DNA from: an uncultured Cohaesibacter sp.
GTDB taxonomy: Bacteria; Pseudomonadota; Alphaproteobacteria; Rhizobiales; Cohaesibacteraceae
Direction of reading: 5' to 3'
NCBI RefSeq assembly: GCF_963666525.1
Contig: NZ_OY762905.1
Coordinates: 3,327,501-3,391,500, forward strand
Length of the DNA: 64,000 nucleotides
The notes under the pieces were generated by a model. That model did no database searches and was not told the origin of the DNA. It worked only from the letters and a program-made list of their open reading frames with translations. The translations under genes and the position numbers were made by a program. This document shows, one piece after another, positions 35,701 to 44,595 of the stretch; the stretch's first letter is position 1; each line of letters opens with the position of its first letter.

Positions 35701-35878
35701 CGATGCCCTTGCTCGCGGCGAGAATGGCGAGGTGAAGGGGCAGGGCTCCAAGGCCATCAGCCGATGATTGCCCCGGTTCGGAGGGAGGGTCCTGTCTGGC
35801 CAGCCATACGGATGTGAACGCCCCATCCTGCTGGGTCGCGGCCGAAGCTTCTGTGGTGGCTTTGTTCAGAAAGTTCAT
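32762..35878 (-). CDS. Fused family 2 glycosyltransferase and putative esterase
   Basis: One open frame of 1038 codons. Residues 1-200 form an N-terminal regulatory region of the NfrB/MshE-N-like kind seen in rhizobial GT2 proteins. Membrane helices at ~222-262 and ~552-645 bracket the cellulose-synthase-like catalytic domain, with the D-x-D site YDAEDRPDP (387-395), TEDADLGLRL (481-490) and QRTRW (518-522). From 701 an alpha/beta-hydrolase of the esterase D/putative esterase family follows, with nucleophile motif G-K-S845-S-G. An ATG at 33778-33776 (codon 701) has GGAGG nine bases upstream, so a free esterase of 338 aa could also be made. The role is probably polysaccharide synthesis and deacylation; polymer unknown. 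Confidence 0.82.
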   Translation of the reverse strand: MNFLNKATTEASAATQQDGAFTSVWLARQDPPSEPGQSSADGLGALPLHLAILAASKGIDDASLAAFLLEATRQGDDPAKRWMREGKLDEALYFAMAARFLGVPFVARPSMTSAYPVPDNWPIEKLDAFTWILVKPFARLDDTPPVSDTLYLCAPQGEELDRLAQRLGEDEALRRRVRLTTPTQLRAMQRASATDTVMKRHVFRLQQKYPHLSAHQKFAGRHSVFLIIVLMLIIGCALLLSPFGIALNLLTIAVFLTMSALRFISVKRLPHTRTMQATRLQTLLTPAKGISAPTDWPSYAVMVPLFHEGRVVPDLVEALCKLDYPRDRLTCYLLLEEEDSETRSALDQIHLPVFIELVIVPRGGPQTKPKALNYALSFVQSDLTVIYDAEDRPDPQQLKIAALTMMQGDPSLACLQARLAIDNARSNFLTRQFAIEYAALFDGLLPFLAFDRLVVPLGGTSNHFRTHVLKQIGGWDPYNVTEDADLGLRLSRFGYHIETIASDTWEEAPETYSVWLKQRTRWFKGWMQTWVVHMRRPGQLYRKLGRSRFLSFHIMIGSMLLSTLIHPLYFLTFGITLWDLITYGSANGELFFILLAFNLINLTLGYGAVMLLGAIWGWRRYGFGLLSVLEMPLYWLLMTPAAWRALYQLMRDPHHWEKTAHGLSGNRSRAPQVKVRSGIGGRNVPLSGRFKSHFRRRPFLMRRDPSTPKGTLHTLTISSKALEANLLGDVGDREVIVYVPHGHDGAGLPLLVDLVGFTAGGPAHVNWKNFGENVPERLDRLIASGEMPPAVVAFPDCFTRLGGNQYVNSAAMGNWEDFLIADMTPAIEAQFGCGGAGKRGLFGKSSGGYGSILHAMKHADFWSAAACLSGDMAFELCYLPDMPNLLRALARKNNSVEDFLTDFEDGPKYDGKDIHALMTLAMAASYDPDPSAFCGIRLPVSMHDCSLIETRWENWLQWDPVVLADRAEVIDNLKSLKGLWIECGYVDQYNLVYGARRLHAKLEKAGVDHIYEEFPDNHSSIDYRMDRCLPFLVRALED

Positions 35879-35957
35879 GACAAAGGCAGATCAATAATTT
35901 TATATCAAATAAACATCAGCAAATATTCTGATTAAGGTAGATCAGAAAGAGTATTTT

Positions 35958-37142
35958 ATGGATTGCGCAATCAACATTAATCCACTTTTAATTGATGTAA
36001 TTTCTCGTTGTGCGGGATTTTGTCGCAGCTTTTCCGTGCTTTTTTGCTGCCGCTTCCGATCTGTCCGACCGCTTGGCCTTGGCGGTGGATGGTTTGCTGC
36101 ACTGCTCCTTGCCCTTCTGCTGGCGCAGATCTTTCTGGTGGCAGCGCCCGTTTCAGCCCAGACGACAGTGCTTTCACCGGCTCGTTCAGCCCCGCTTGAG
36201 GTTGCGCAGGCAAACAGCGACCAGCCGCCGGAGTTCCAGATCATTCAGCCCGGAGACATGCCGCAACAGGGCGGTGGTGCAGATGCTGGCGTCGACGCCG
36301 AGGCGAATGTCAACAACGCGCTTACCCCGCGGTCCACGCTCACCGAAGAGCCCATCGACAGCGAAGGCTGGGCCAGATCCGGCTTCACCGGTTTCATCGA
36401 CATCCACCGGCGGCTGCGCCAGCCCGATGAAGCCCTGCTGGAGGATGGCCTGCGTCTGGTGACGGCTGACGGGTTCGCCCCGTTCAACTTCCGCGACAGG
36501 GCGGGGGCGCCAATCGGCTATCATGTCGAGCTGGCCCGCTCCTTTTGCGAACAGCTCAACATCGCCTGCACGATCAAGGTCGTTCCCTTCGAGACAATTC
36601 CCGATCTGCTGGTCGGCGGCGAGGCGGATGCCGCGCTCGCCGGTCTGGTGCGCCATCCGGATCTTCAGGACAAGGTTGCCTTCTCCAACGTGTTCCTTAA
36701 ACGGCCCGGTCGGTTTCTGACCCTTGCCGACAGAGCCGTGAAAACGGATGTGGCGTCGATGGAAGGCCAGCCGGTCGCCTTTATCGGCGGTTCGGCGCAT
36801 GAGGCATTTCTGAGGGCCTATTTCGAGCGGATCAACCGCGTGCCGGTCAATGACCTGCATGCTGCCCGGGCGTTGCTGGCCGAGGGCAAGGTCGCTGCGA
36901 TCTTTGGCGACGCCTTCCAGCTGCTGCCTTTGGCAACCGAGCGCAGCGGTCTATTCCGGTTTGCCGGAGCGCCCTATTTCGACGATTATTTCTTCGGCGA
37001 TGGCATGTCCTTTGCCTATAAGGCAGGGCGTGGCGATATCGGCAATCTGCTTGACTATGGCCTTCAGAAGCTGGCCAAGAGCGGTCGGCTGGCCGAGCTC
37101 TATGCCCGCCATTTCGCCCTTGATGTCTACGCCGCCTATTGA
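35958..37142 (+). CDS. Exported solute-binding (SBP_bac_3) protein
   Basis: A 394-aa protein with a long N-terminal export signal (basic start, helix WFAALLLALLLAQIFLVAAPVSAQ, cut near AQ at 68). A ~75-residue linker rich in Pro, Gly and Asp precedes a type-II periplasmic binding domain from ~160: LRLVTADGFAPFNFRDRAGAPIGYHVELARSFCEQLNI and VVPFETIPDLLVGGEADAAL are the classical amino-acid-binding signatures. No ABC permease or ATPase gene is adjacent, so it may be an orphan binding protein or a sensor. It is divergent from the GT2-esterase gene across an AT-rich 79-bp promoter region. Confidence 0.85.
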   Translation: MDCAININPLLIDVISRCAGFCRSFSVLFCCRFRSVRPLGLGGGWFAALLLALLLAQIFLVAAPVSAQTTVLSPARSAPLEVAQANSDQPPEFQIIQPGDMPQQGGGADAGVDAEANVNNALTPRSTLTEEPIDSEGWARSGFTGFIDIHRRLRQPDEALLEDGLRLVTADGFAPFNFRDRAGAPIGYHVELARSFCEQLNIACTIKVVPFETIPDLLVGGEADAALAGLVRHPDLQDKVAFSNVFLKRPGRFLTLADRAVKTDVASMEGQPVAFIGGSAHEAFLRAYFERINRVPVNDLHAARALLAEGKVAAIFGDAFQLLPLATERSGLFRFAGAPYFDDYFFGDGMSFAYKAGRGDIGNLLDYGLQKLAKSGRLAELYARHFALDVYAAY

Positions 37143-37164
37143 GCGGGGAGCAGAACGGACTCGC

Positions 37165-37995
37165 CTATCGCTTGAGAAACGGCAACAGCAACGACCAGAC
37201 AAACTGGCTCGGCTTTTCGTCCTGATAGGGATCGAGCCCGATCGTCATTCCCTCATGACCATCGGCCGGCTGGGCCACATAGGTGCGGAACATCCTGTCC
37301 CAGATGGAAAGGTTGAAGCCGAAGTTGGAGTGGGTTTCCCGTGGCCGGTTGGAATGGTGCACCCGATGCATGTCAGGGGTCACCACCGCCAGTCTCAATA
37401 CGCGGTCGAGTTTTTCCGGCAGGCGCACATTGGCATGATTGAACAGCGCAGCGGCATTGAGCACCACCTCGAACAGGAACACAGCAATCGCTGGCGTGCC
37501 GAACACCAGGACCCAGGCGATCTTGTAGACCAGTGAAAGCAGGATTTCCAGGGGATGGAAGCGCAGCGCCGTTGAGACGTCGATGTCGCGGTCCACATGA
37601 TGCACCTTGTGCAGCTTCCAGAATATCGGGATCCGGTGCGAGAGAAGGTGCTGCAGCCAGATGGCAAAATCCAGAACGAGGAAGGAAACCAGAACGGACA
37701 GCCATGTGGGGACCGATAGCATGTTGAACAGCCCCCAGCCCTGCGCTGCGGCATAGAGGGCCATGCCGATCGGCAGGATGGGCATCACCAGTCGGGTCAC
37801 CATGCTGTCCAGCACCACGATGCCCCAGTTGGTCAGCCAGCGCCGCCCCTGCGGCATGGAGCGCTGCCGTTTCGGCAGAGCCCATTCGGCCAGCGCCATG
37901 ATGACGAAAACGGAAAGAAACACACCAAGCCGGAGGCTGGCTTCGCCGAGCCCGAAAAGGGAGAAGAGATCGCTTTCCTGCATGGGGCCATCCAT
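37165..37995 (-). CDS. Sterol desaturase/fatty acid hydroxylase family membrane enzyme
   Basis: A 276-aa integral membrane di-iron enzyme. Three histidine clusters are visible: HLLSH, HKVHH and, later, HRVHH (with MHRVHHSNRP), the metal-binding pattern of the fatty-acid hydroxylase superfamily. Four or more membrane segments surround them. In bacteria, relatives hydroxylate or desaturate lipids or carotenoids; the substrate here is unknown. The start is taken at the ATG at 37995; a TTG further up (38058) is open but weak. Converges with the solute-binding gene with a 22-bp gap. Confidence 0.87.
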   Translation of the reverse strand: MDGPMQESDLFSLFGLGEASLRLGVFLSVFVIMALAEWALPKRQRSMPQGRRWLTNWGIVVLDSMVTRLVMPILPIGMALYAAAQGWGLFNMLSVPTWLSVLVSFLVLDFAIWLQHLLSHRIPIFWKLHKVHHVDRDIDVSTALRFHPLEILLSLVYKIAWVLVFGTPAIAVFLFEVVLNAAALFNHANVRLPEKLDRVLRLAVVTPDMHRVHHSNRPRETHSNFGFNLSIWDRMFRTYVAQPADGHEGMTIGLDPYQDEKPSQFVWSLLLPFLKR

Positions 37996-38225
37996 TGTCT
38001 GCCGAAGCTGATAATTTCGCTTTTTTGCATCTATAGCCAGAACGCTCGTTTGGTGCAAATTGCAACTTGGTCTGACGGCTCACTTTGTCGTGACGGTGAG
38101 ATGAGTGCTGGCTGGCAGGTTTGCCCGCCTCTCCGGATTTGCGGGCGTTTCAGATTTCCGTTGCCTTTTGGGGCGAAGCTGATAGAAAGCCCGGACCTCC
38201 AGTTCAACCTGAAAAAGACCGTACC

Positions 38226-38987
38226 ATGTCCAATCCTGCCCCGATCACTGCCGACAGCCCTTTTGATTTCCTCATCAACCAACCGGAAGGAAGCCCGCGC
38301 GCTGTCCTGATGCTGGCCCATGGTGCCGGGGCGCCGATGGATTCCTCCTTCATGGAGCGGATGGCATCGATGCTGACCGACAATGGCGTTGTCGTCGTTA
38401 GGTTCGAGTTTTCCTACATGGCCCGCCGCCGCGTCGATGGCAAACGCCGCCCCGCCGGTCGCGCCGAGCGCTGGACGCACCATTATTTCCGTGCCGTCGA
38501 GGAACTGCTGCAGGGGGAAGACTGGAACCATGCCTGGGATGATCTGCCGCTGCTGATCGGAGGCAAGAGCATGGGTGGACGCGTCGCGGCGATGCTGGCT
38601 TGCGACGAGGATCTGGATCTGGCGGTCAAGGGTGTCGTGGTCTTTGGCTATCCCTTCCATCCGATCGGCAAGTCCGAGCCGGCCGACTGGCGCCTTGAGC
38701 CGCTCGAGGCAAGCTTGCTGCCGGTTCTCATCTGTCAGGGTGAGCGGGATGATTTCGGCTGGTGGGACGAGGTGAATGCGCTGGAGCTGCCGCCACAGGT
38801 CACCCTTGAATGGATCACCGATGGCAGTCACGATCTGGGGCCGACTGGCAAATCCGAAGCGACCATGAAGAGCAACCTGTTGCATGCCGCCAAGCTTGCT
38901 GCCGACTTTGCCGCCAATCCGCCGGTGCTGGAAATGGATTTCGGATCCGATGCGCAGATTGACGGACTGGATGAAGACGACGAATAG
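38226..38987 (+). CDS. Alpha/beta hydrolase of the KANL3/Tex30 type
   Basis: A 253-aa cytoplasmic hydrolase. It begins with AVLMLAHGAGAPMDSSFM (oxyanion-side HGAGA), has the nucleophile in LLIGGKSMGGRVAAM (G-x-S-x-G, about residue 116), an acid residue in ICQGERDDFG and a histidine in TDGSHDLGP near 200, so the triad is complete. Relatives are often called alpha/beta-family hydrolase or dienelactone-hydrolase-like; the substrate is unknown. The ATG at 38226 (MSNPAP) is chosen over the earlier frame extension, which has no family sequence. Confidence 0.85.
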   Translation: MSNPAPITADSPFDFLINQPEGSPRAVLMLAHGAGAPMDSSFMERMASMLTDNGVVVVRFEFSYMARRRVDGKRRPAGRAERWTHHYFRAVEELLQGEDWNHAWDDLPLLIGGKSMGGRVAAMLACDEDLDLAVKGVVVFGYPFHPIGKSEPADWRLEPLEASLLPVLICQGERDDFGWWDEVNALELPPQVTLEWITDGSHDLGPTGKSEATMKSNLLHAAKLAADFAANPPVLEMDFGSDAQIDGLDEDDE

Positions 38988-39007
38988 GCGTCGTCTTTCC
39001 ATTCTCA

Positions 39008-39733
39008 CTATTCGTACTTGTTGAGGTAGTGCTCTTCCCAATCGCTTTTGGGCACGATGGTGCCAACGGCGAAGGCGAGGCTTTCCACCTTGCTCTGATC
39101 CGTCGACAGCACGCAGTCGAACTTGACCCGGAGCCAGTTGTCATGGCTCCAGAAGACGGCACCGTTGGCAATCATGTGGTTGCCCTTGTATTGCACCTCG
39201 CCAAAGCTGTAGGTGACCATGCGTTCGGGTTTGTAGGCATCGCTCCAGGCAGCGATCTGCTCAAGCGCCTCGAGCGAGCATAGCTGCTCGCGCTGTTCGT
39301 CCGGGGCGAGATTGCGATAATCCCTGAGACCCTCCTCATTCTCCGGTCGTTGTAACACCTCTCCCGAATAGATCTGGTTTGAATGGATCATGCCATCAGA
39401 CTGCTTTATGGCCTTTGGCGGCTCTGGTGGGGGAGCTGGCTCGACGGGAGGCGGCACGGCCTCTGGTTCGGCAAGTTGCGGGGCCTCCAGAGGCGGAGGA
39501 GGTGGCACAAAGGGGATGATCTCCACCGTGATGGGTGGCTCCTCCTGCGGTGTCTCCAGAATGCGCGGAGCAATGGAGACGAGCGCGAGTATGAAAAGGC
39601 CATGCAGGATGAGTGAGACGGAGACGCCGCCAATGTGCATGCTTTCCGAAACTGTTGGCTCACATGGTCGCATGATCCGCACGCCGGGCCGGCCGCTCCT
39701 GAGGAAATCGATGGATATGGTGTGCCGGTTCAT
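39008..39733 (-). CDS. DUF930 protein with TonB-like N-terminus
   Basis: A 241-aa protein anchored by one membrane helix (SVSLILHGLFILALVSIAP, ~37-55), followed by a Pro-rich stretch (IIPFVPPPPPLEAPQLAEPE) that resembles the periplasm-spanning part of TonB. The C-terminal ~120 residues match DUF930: LCSLEALEQIAAW, YKPERMVTYSFGE and the W-x-R-V-K-F-D-C strand, with two conserved cysteines. The biochemical role of the family is not known. The C-terminus ends 21 bp from the convergent hydrolase gene. Confidence 0.8.
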   Translation of the reverse strand: MNRHTISIDFLRSGRPGVRIMRPCEPTVSESMHIGGVSVSLILHGLFILALVSIAPRILETPQEEPPITVEIIPFVPPPPPLEAPQLAEPEAVPPPVEPAPPPEPPKAIKQSDGMIHSNQIYSGEVLQRPENEEGLRDYRNLAPDEQREQLCSLEALEQIAAWSDAYKPERMVTYSFGEVQYKGNHMIANGAVFWSHDNWLRVKFDCVLSTDQSKVESLAFAVGTIVPKSDWEEHYLNKYE

Positions 39734-39793
39734 CGCCCGAGAGCAAGACCTGCTGTCATCCTAGTGCGTCAAAGCTGTGGCAAGAGCGTGGCA

Positions 39794-40429
39794 TCACACA
39801 TCAAAAGGCAGATCGCCTTGCGGATCGGACCGGTCTGCGTCTCCAAGATCCTTGCTGGCCCAGTGCTTGCGACAGAGTGAAACATAGCTTTCCTCGCCGC
39901 CGATGACCACCTGATCGCCTTCATCAATGATCTTGCCATCATGGTCGATCCGCACCACCATCGAGGCCTTGCGGCCACACCAGCAGATGGTCCGCGCCTC
40001 GCGCAATTCGTCCGCCCAGGCCAGAAGCAGCCGGGAGCCGGGAAACAGGCGCCCCTGAAAATCGGTCCTCAACCCGTAGCACATCACCGGAATGCCAAGC
40101 TCGTCAGCCACCCGGCACAACTGCCACACCTGATCTTCGGACAGAAACTGGGCTTCATCAAAAAAAATGCAGTTCGGCTTCTTTGCTCCGGTTTCTCGAT
40201 CATATTGCTTGGCGACATGCTCGAACAGGTCCGTGTCTGCCGCAAAGACGAAGGCTTCAGCCTTGAGCCCGATGCGGGAGGAAATCTCGCCCACCTTGGT
40301 GCGGTTGTCGAGTGCTGCAGTGTAGAGCAGCGTCCGCATGCCTCGTTCGACATAGTTGTAGGACGCCTGCAACAGCAGCGTCGACTTGCCTGCATTCATG
40401 GCAGAATAGGTGAAATAGAGCTTGGACAT
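39794..40429 (-). CDS. tdk: Thymidine kinase
   Basis: Phosphorylates thymidine to dTMP in the salvage pathway. The 211-aa length and sequence fit bacterial type II TK: P-loop [10 protein letters not shown] at 8-17, FFDEAQFL in the lid/Mg region, and the [15 protein letters not shown] nucleoside-binding stretch. Zinc ligands lie in CWCGRKA, with another Cys in SLCRKHW. With dcd and pyrD, this window carries both de novo and salvage pyrimidine genes, though they are far apart. Minus strand, single gene. Confidence 0.96.
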   Translation of the reverse strand: MSKLYFTYSAMNAGKSTLLLQASYNYVERGMRTLLYTAALDNRTKVGEISSRIGLKAEAFVFAADTDLFEHVAKQYDRETGAKKPNCIFFDEAQFLSEDQVWQLCRVADELGIPVMCYGLRTDFQGRLFPGSRLLLAWADELREARTICWCGRKASMVVRIDHDGKIIDEGDQVVIGGEESYVSLCRKHWASKDLGDADRSDPQGDLPFDV

Positions 40430-40575
40430 GCGGGAATCGTCTCGAGCAAACGGAAAACGGGTCCCTAGTTGCTAAATCCGCCCGCCCGAATATGCAAGAG
40501 CGAGGCTTCAGTGCCTGCCACGCATGTGGACGATCATAAGGCAGCCATGTTGCTTCAGGGCTCGACAGATGCTGC

Positions 40576-41538
40576 TCAGGCCTTCGGGTTGAAGCGCTTG
40601 TCCGGATGTAGTGGCAGGTCCCGCTCCACATAGAGCTGCATCCGGGCAGCGATCTCGTCCATGTCCCCCAGCAGGCTGTCCGGATCAATCGGCTCGCCGA
40701 AGGTGATGTGGAACTTGGCGCCATGCTTGTTCTGCAATTCGCGAATGGACTGGATGTCGCGCAACTCGGTTGAAATCTGGCTGAGCGCATAGAAGGCCAG
40801 CGAATTGCGCGCCCGGATATGACCCGGAATGATCGGGATCTTGTGCTTTTTCGCCATGCGCAGGAAGCTGGAGTTCCAGGGCCGCTCCTTGAGCCGCAGG
40901 CCGTTCCAGTAGGACAGGCGGCCGGATGGGAAGATGCCCACCAGCCGCTCGTTGCGGAAGGCTTCGGCGGCGATCGACATGGTGCGGCGCATCGCCGAGC
41001 GATCGCGAAGGTTCGGGCGCCATTCCACCGGGATCATCAGGTCGGCTGCATTGGGGTTGATCGACAGCAGGTCGGCAAACACGAACAGCGCCAGATCCTG
41101 CCGTACCTTGCGCACCTGATCGAACAGCGCCAGCCCGTCGGGCAGGCCCGTGGGATGGTTGGTGGCAACAAGACAGCCTCCGTGTTGCGGCAGCTTATCA
41201 AGGCCCGTCGTGGTCACCCGTGGCTCCATCAGCGCCAGCATCGCCTCTGCCATCTGATAGCCGGATTCGTTGTAGCGCCACCCGGCAATGAGGCGGCAGA
41301 GATTGTCGTAACGCACGGCCTTGCGGATAAGAGGGGCGTAGGCCGGTCCGAACCGCCCGGTGACCAGATGCCGTGCCCGCACTTCGATATACCAGTCCAC
41401 CAGTTCGCGCACATCATCCGAGATATGGGCTGTCCGTTCACGATGGCGGCGGGATTGGCGGGCGATCAGACTGGACTGGGCCTTGTTGACCCCGTCATTG
41501 ATGACGCGCATGGATTTCTGTGCCAGAGTTTCACCCAT
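40576..41538 (-). CDS. PlsC-like lysophospholipid acyltransferase family protein
   Basis: A 320-aa acyltransferase. Motif I is ATNHPTGLPDG near residue 128, a variant of the NHxxxxD acyltransferase box with one extra residue before Asp. The LVGIFPSGRLSYWNGLRLKERPW segment is the counterpart of the FPEG/FPSG motif III, and IIPGHIRARN of motif IV. No clear membrane anchor is seen, but the family is peripheral. It could acylate lysophospholipid, ornithine lipid or another lipid acceptor; the context gives no hint. GGAGAAGG lies just before the ATG at 41538; the frame is open further upstream but without support. Confidence 0.8.
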   Translation of the reverse strand: MGETLAQKSMRVINDGVNKAQSSLIARQSRRHRERTAHISDDVRELVDWYIEVRARHLVTGRFGPAYAPLIRKAVRYDNLCRLIAGWRYNESGYQMAEAMLALMEPRVTTTGLDKLPQHGGCLVATNHPTGLPDGLALFDQVRKVRQDLALFVFADLLSINPNAADLMIPVEWRPNLRDRSAMRRTMSIAAEAFRNERLVGIFPSGRLSYWNGLRLKERPWNSSFLRMAKKHKIPIIPGHIRARNSLAFYALSQISTELRDIQSIRELQNKHGAKFHITFGEPIDPDSLLGDMDEIAARMQLYVERDLPLHPDKRFNPKA

Positions 41539-42082
41539 AGCCTTCTCTCCCCTTGGAACCCGTGTCTCGAGTGCATTTGCAAGAGCCGGACTGATCCATG
41601 CACGATGATGCAGGCTCTGGTCGGCAATCTCTTCCAGTTGGCGGGACTCTCTGTTGCAAGCTTGTAAAGACTGGCAAATCGGCCCATCAAGGCTGACTGA
41701 ATTTATCAATCCTGCAACAAATTGATGACATGCCGGGCAAAATGGTGCCAGTCCAACAAAAGTAGGGACGAAAAGAGGCGGTTATCAAAAAGAAACCCGG
41801 TGGAGAGCGTCCTGTTCAGCCCTGTCCTGCAACAGCCAGCACTGTTTTGTCCGGTCGTTCGTGAGCCGGACCAATGGAAGCTCTGTCCCAAATCACGCAG
41901 TTCGTGCAGCGCACTGAAATCTATCTGAAATCTATCTCAAATCTGTCCGAAGGCCGCCCAAAGCACACCGCAAGGACAGGCTCCGGATGCCCCGAATACT
42001 ATCCGGGGGAGCGCAAATGCGCGAGGTTGATCCGTTGTGCCGTCTTGCAGCAGGCAGGTCGGATTGGCCCCGCGCTCGTCTG
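41539..42082. other. Intergenic stretch with an 11-bp tandem repeat
   Basis: 544 bases with no gene seen. A short direct repeat of TGAAATCTATC occurs at 41915-41925 and 41926-41936, with a third, degenerate copy (TCAAATCTGTC) at 41937-41947. The part at 41539-41700 is the leader of the PlsC-like gene. No hairpin with T-tract is evident. Confidence 0.6.
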
Positions 42083-42493
42083 CTAGATGCGGCGATAGCG
42101 CACGCGGGCGCTGTGCTCGATGGCGCCGACATGTAGGCGGTCCAGTTCGAGCTCATCACGCAGCAGCAGCAGGAACTGCAATTCATCCTGCTCCACCTGC
42201 AAGTCGGCAGCAGCCACTTCAACAGCCAGTGCATAGGCTGTTTCGCGAAGCTTTTCCGGCAGGCTGGCACGGACGACCTGAAGGATGAGATCGACGCCGC
42301 CTTCTGCGAGCAGGTCTGAGCAGTCACGGGAAACCGTAACGAGGCGTTCCTTGTCGAAATCTGCGAAGACTGGCAGGGTCTGCACCTCTTCTCCGATTTT
42401 CAAGAGTTCGGAATCGGTCATGGTCCGGTCAGCAGCGGATGTTGAAACCATCACATAGATAAGCGCTTCTTCCGGTGAGACGATCTTGGTCAT
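42083..42493 (-). CDS. TerB-family tellurite-resistance-like protein
   Basis: A 136-aa, mainly helical, acidic protein of the TerB/DjlA-N superfamily. Landmarks: SPEEALIYVMVSTSAADRTMTDSEL and the repeat-like YALAVEVAAADLQVEQDELQFLLLLRDELELD, with Asp/Glu residues at the family's metal-binding loops. No TerC or TerD genes neighbour it, so tellurite resistance itself is not implied. The ATG at 42493 is used. It is divergent from lysK. Confidence 0.85.
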   Translation of the reverse strand: MTKIVSPEEALIYVMVSTSAADRTMTDSELLKIGEEVQTLPVFADFDKERLVTVSRDCSDLLAEGGVDLILQVVRASLPEKLRETAYALAVEVAAADLQVEQDELQFLLLLRDELELDRLHVGAIEHSARVRYRRI

Positions 42494-42918
42494 TCTTCAG
42501 TTCCTGTTTTGGCGCACCAATGCGCGAAAGGGCACAGTTGCCTGACTTTCATCAAGTCTACTGAACTTAGGCATCAACAGCGCCCGGATCAAGCAGGGCT
42601 TTCGGCCTTTCCTGTGGGAAGCCGCGTCCCTGAAAGCTTTCTGCGAGCTTTCCGTCCACATATTGCTGAACACTATGGCTCTCTCATGACCACTCTCTGC
42701 GTCACTCTGATGGGCAATGCCATCACCAAAGGCCAAAAAGTCCCTTTTCTTGAGCTTCCTGATCAGCTAGAACAGCGTCGACGGCTTGCCTTGAGGGCAG
42801 GCCGTCACCTGTTTTTTGTCACAACGGACCCGGCAGCAAGATTCCATAGGCTGCCAATCTGGGCATGGCCGATGAACCGCCTGACCCCGATTATCAAGGA
42901 CACTCAAGGAAACTGATC
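42494..42918. other. Divergent terB-lysK intergenic region with a hairpin
   Basis: 425 bases without a convincing gene. Near lysK a hairpin CGGCTTGCC-TTGA-GGCAGGCCG lies at 42781-42803 (one wobble), followed 7 nt later by six T (42811-42816), about 100 nt before the lysK start. This could be an attenuator or leader structure but is not a canonical terminator because of the gap. AAGGA at 42906-42910 is the lysK ribosome site. Confidence 0.45.
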
Positions 42919-44541
42919 ATGACTTCGCAAACCGCCCTTCCGCTCGCGCTCTCCGATGAACTCGTCGAAGCAGCCGCAACGTCCAAGGCCTGGCCGTTTG
43001 AAGAGGCGCGAAAACTGGTCAAACGCTATGAGAAGTCCGGCATGCCGGACGAGGTCCTGTTCGAGACCGGCTATGGACCGTCCGGTCTGCCGCACATCGG
43101 CACCTTCGGTGAAGTGGCCCGCACCTCAATGGTTCGTACCGCTTTCCGCGCCATCACGAATGACGCGGTCAAGACGCGCATGCTGTGCTTCTCGGACGAC
43201 ATGGACGGCTTCCGCAAGGTTCCGACCAATCTGCCCAATCAGGAAATGCTGGCTGAACATCTGGGTCTGCCGCTGACCAAGGTGCCCGATCCGTTCGGTA
43301 CCCATGAAGGCTTTGCACAGCACAACAATGCTCGGCTCTGCGCCTTCCTCGACCAGTTCGGCTTCGATTATGAATTCGCTTCCTCGACCGACTATTACAC
43401 GTCCGGCCGCTTCGACGAGACCCTGCTGCGCATGCTGGAAGTCTATGACAAGGTCATGGACATCATCCTGCCGACGCTGGGCAAGGAACGTCAGGCGACC
43501 TACTCGCCCTTCCTGCCCGTCTGCCCGCGCACCGGCAAGGTGCTGCAGGTGCCGATGATCGAGCGCAACGTGTCAGAAGGCACGGTGGTCTACGTGGACC
43601 CGGAAACCGGCGAAAAGGTCAAGGTGCCGGTTACCGGTGGCGCCGTCAAATGCCAGTGGAAAGCCGACTGGGCCATGCGCTGGGCTGCGCTCGACGTGGC
43701 ATACGAGATGAGCGGCAAGGACCTTATCGACAGTGTCACGCTGTCGACCAAGATCTGCCGTGCACTTGGCAAGCCGCAGCCGGAGAGCCTGTCCTACGAG
43801 CTGTTCCTTGATGAAAACGGCGCCAAGATCTCCAAATCCAAGGGCAATGGCCTGACGATCGAGGAATGGCTGACCTACGCCTCGCCGGAGAGCCTGTCGC
43901 TCTACATGTTCCAGAAGCCGAAGACTGCCAAGAAGCTCTATTTTGACGTCATCCCTAAGGCTGTGGACGAGTATTTCACCTTCCTTGGCAACCTCGAGAA
44001 GGAAGATCTCACAAAGCAGCTGAACAACCCGACCTGGCACATCCATTCGGGCAACCCGCCCAAGGTGGACATGCCGATCACCTTCGCGCTGCTGCTCAAT
44101 CTGGTGAGTGCTGCCAACGCTCATGACAAGGAAGTCCTCTGGGGCTTCATTTCCCGTTACGTGCCAGGTGCCAGTGCCGAGAACCATCCAAAGCTTGACG
44201 AGCTGGTCGGTTACGCCATTCGCTACTTCGCGGACTTCGTCAAACCCAAGAAGGTCTTCCGTGCGGCGACCGAAATGGAAGCAACCGCCATGCAGGATCT
44301 GGCAACCCGCCTGGCTGGCATGAAGGACAGCTCCGATGCGGAAGCTCTGCAGACCGAAGTCTTCGCGGTTGGCAACTCCTATGAGTTCGACAACCTGCGC
44401 GACTGGTTCAAGGCGCTCTACCAGGTGCTGCTGGGGCAGGATCAGGGGCCGCGCTTTGGCTCCTTCATCGCCCTTTACGGGGTTGAGAACACCATCGGAC
44501 TGATCGACAGGGGCCTGAAGGGTGAGCTGCTGAACAGCTGA
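42919..44541 (+). CDS. lysK: Class I lysyl-tRNA synthetase
   Basis: Charges tRNA-Lys. The 540-aa protein is the archaeal-type class I LysRS that replaces the class II enzyme in many alphaproteobacteria. The HIGH motif is [10 protein letters not shown] (HIGT at 59-62) and the KMSKS loop is KISKSKG (about 304). The C-terminal alpha-helical anticodon-binding region follows ([24 protein letters not shown] sequence near 475-500). The ATG at 42919 is preceded by AAGGA at 8 nt. The upstream in-frame ATG at 42865 has no family sequence after it. The exported hydrolase gene follows 54 bp later. Confidence 0.95.
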   Translation: MTSQTALPLALSDELVEAAATSKAWPFEEARKLVKRYEKSGMPDEVLFETGYGPSGLPHIGTFGEVARTSMVRTAFRAITNDAVKTRMLCFSDDMDGFRKVPTNLPNQEMLAEHLGLPLTKVPDPFGTHEGFAQHNNARLCAFLDQFGFDYEFASSTDYYTSGRFDETLLRMLEVYDKVMDIILPTLGKERQATYSPFLPVCPRTGKVLQVPMIERNVSEGTVVYVDPETGEKVKVPVTGGAVKCQWKADWAMRWAALDVAYEMSGKDLIDSVTLSTKICRALGKPQPESLSYELFLDENGAKISKSKGNGLTIEEWLTYASPESLSLYMFQKPKTAKKLYFDVIPKAVDEYFTFLGNLEKEDLTKQLNNPTWHIHSGNPPKVDMPITFALLLNLVSAANAHDKEVLWGFISRYVPGASAENHPKLDELVGYAIRYFADFVKPKKVFRAATEMEATAMQDLATRLAGMKDSSDAEALQTEVFAVGNSYEFDNLRDWFKALYQVLLGQDQGPRFGSFIALYGVENTIGLIDRGLKGELLNS

Positions 44542-44595
44542 TCATCCATCGCCATATCGTCCCTATCAAACCTCCACCGGAGAGGGAACCGAACA

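Noticed and set aside
42083-42493. Tellurite resistance locus
   Set aside because: Only a TerB-like protein is present; TerC, TerD and TerZ genes are not adjacent.
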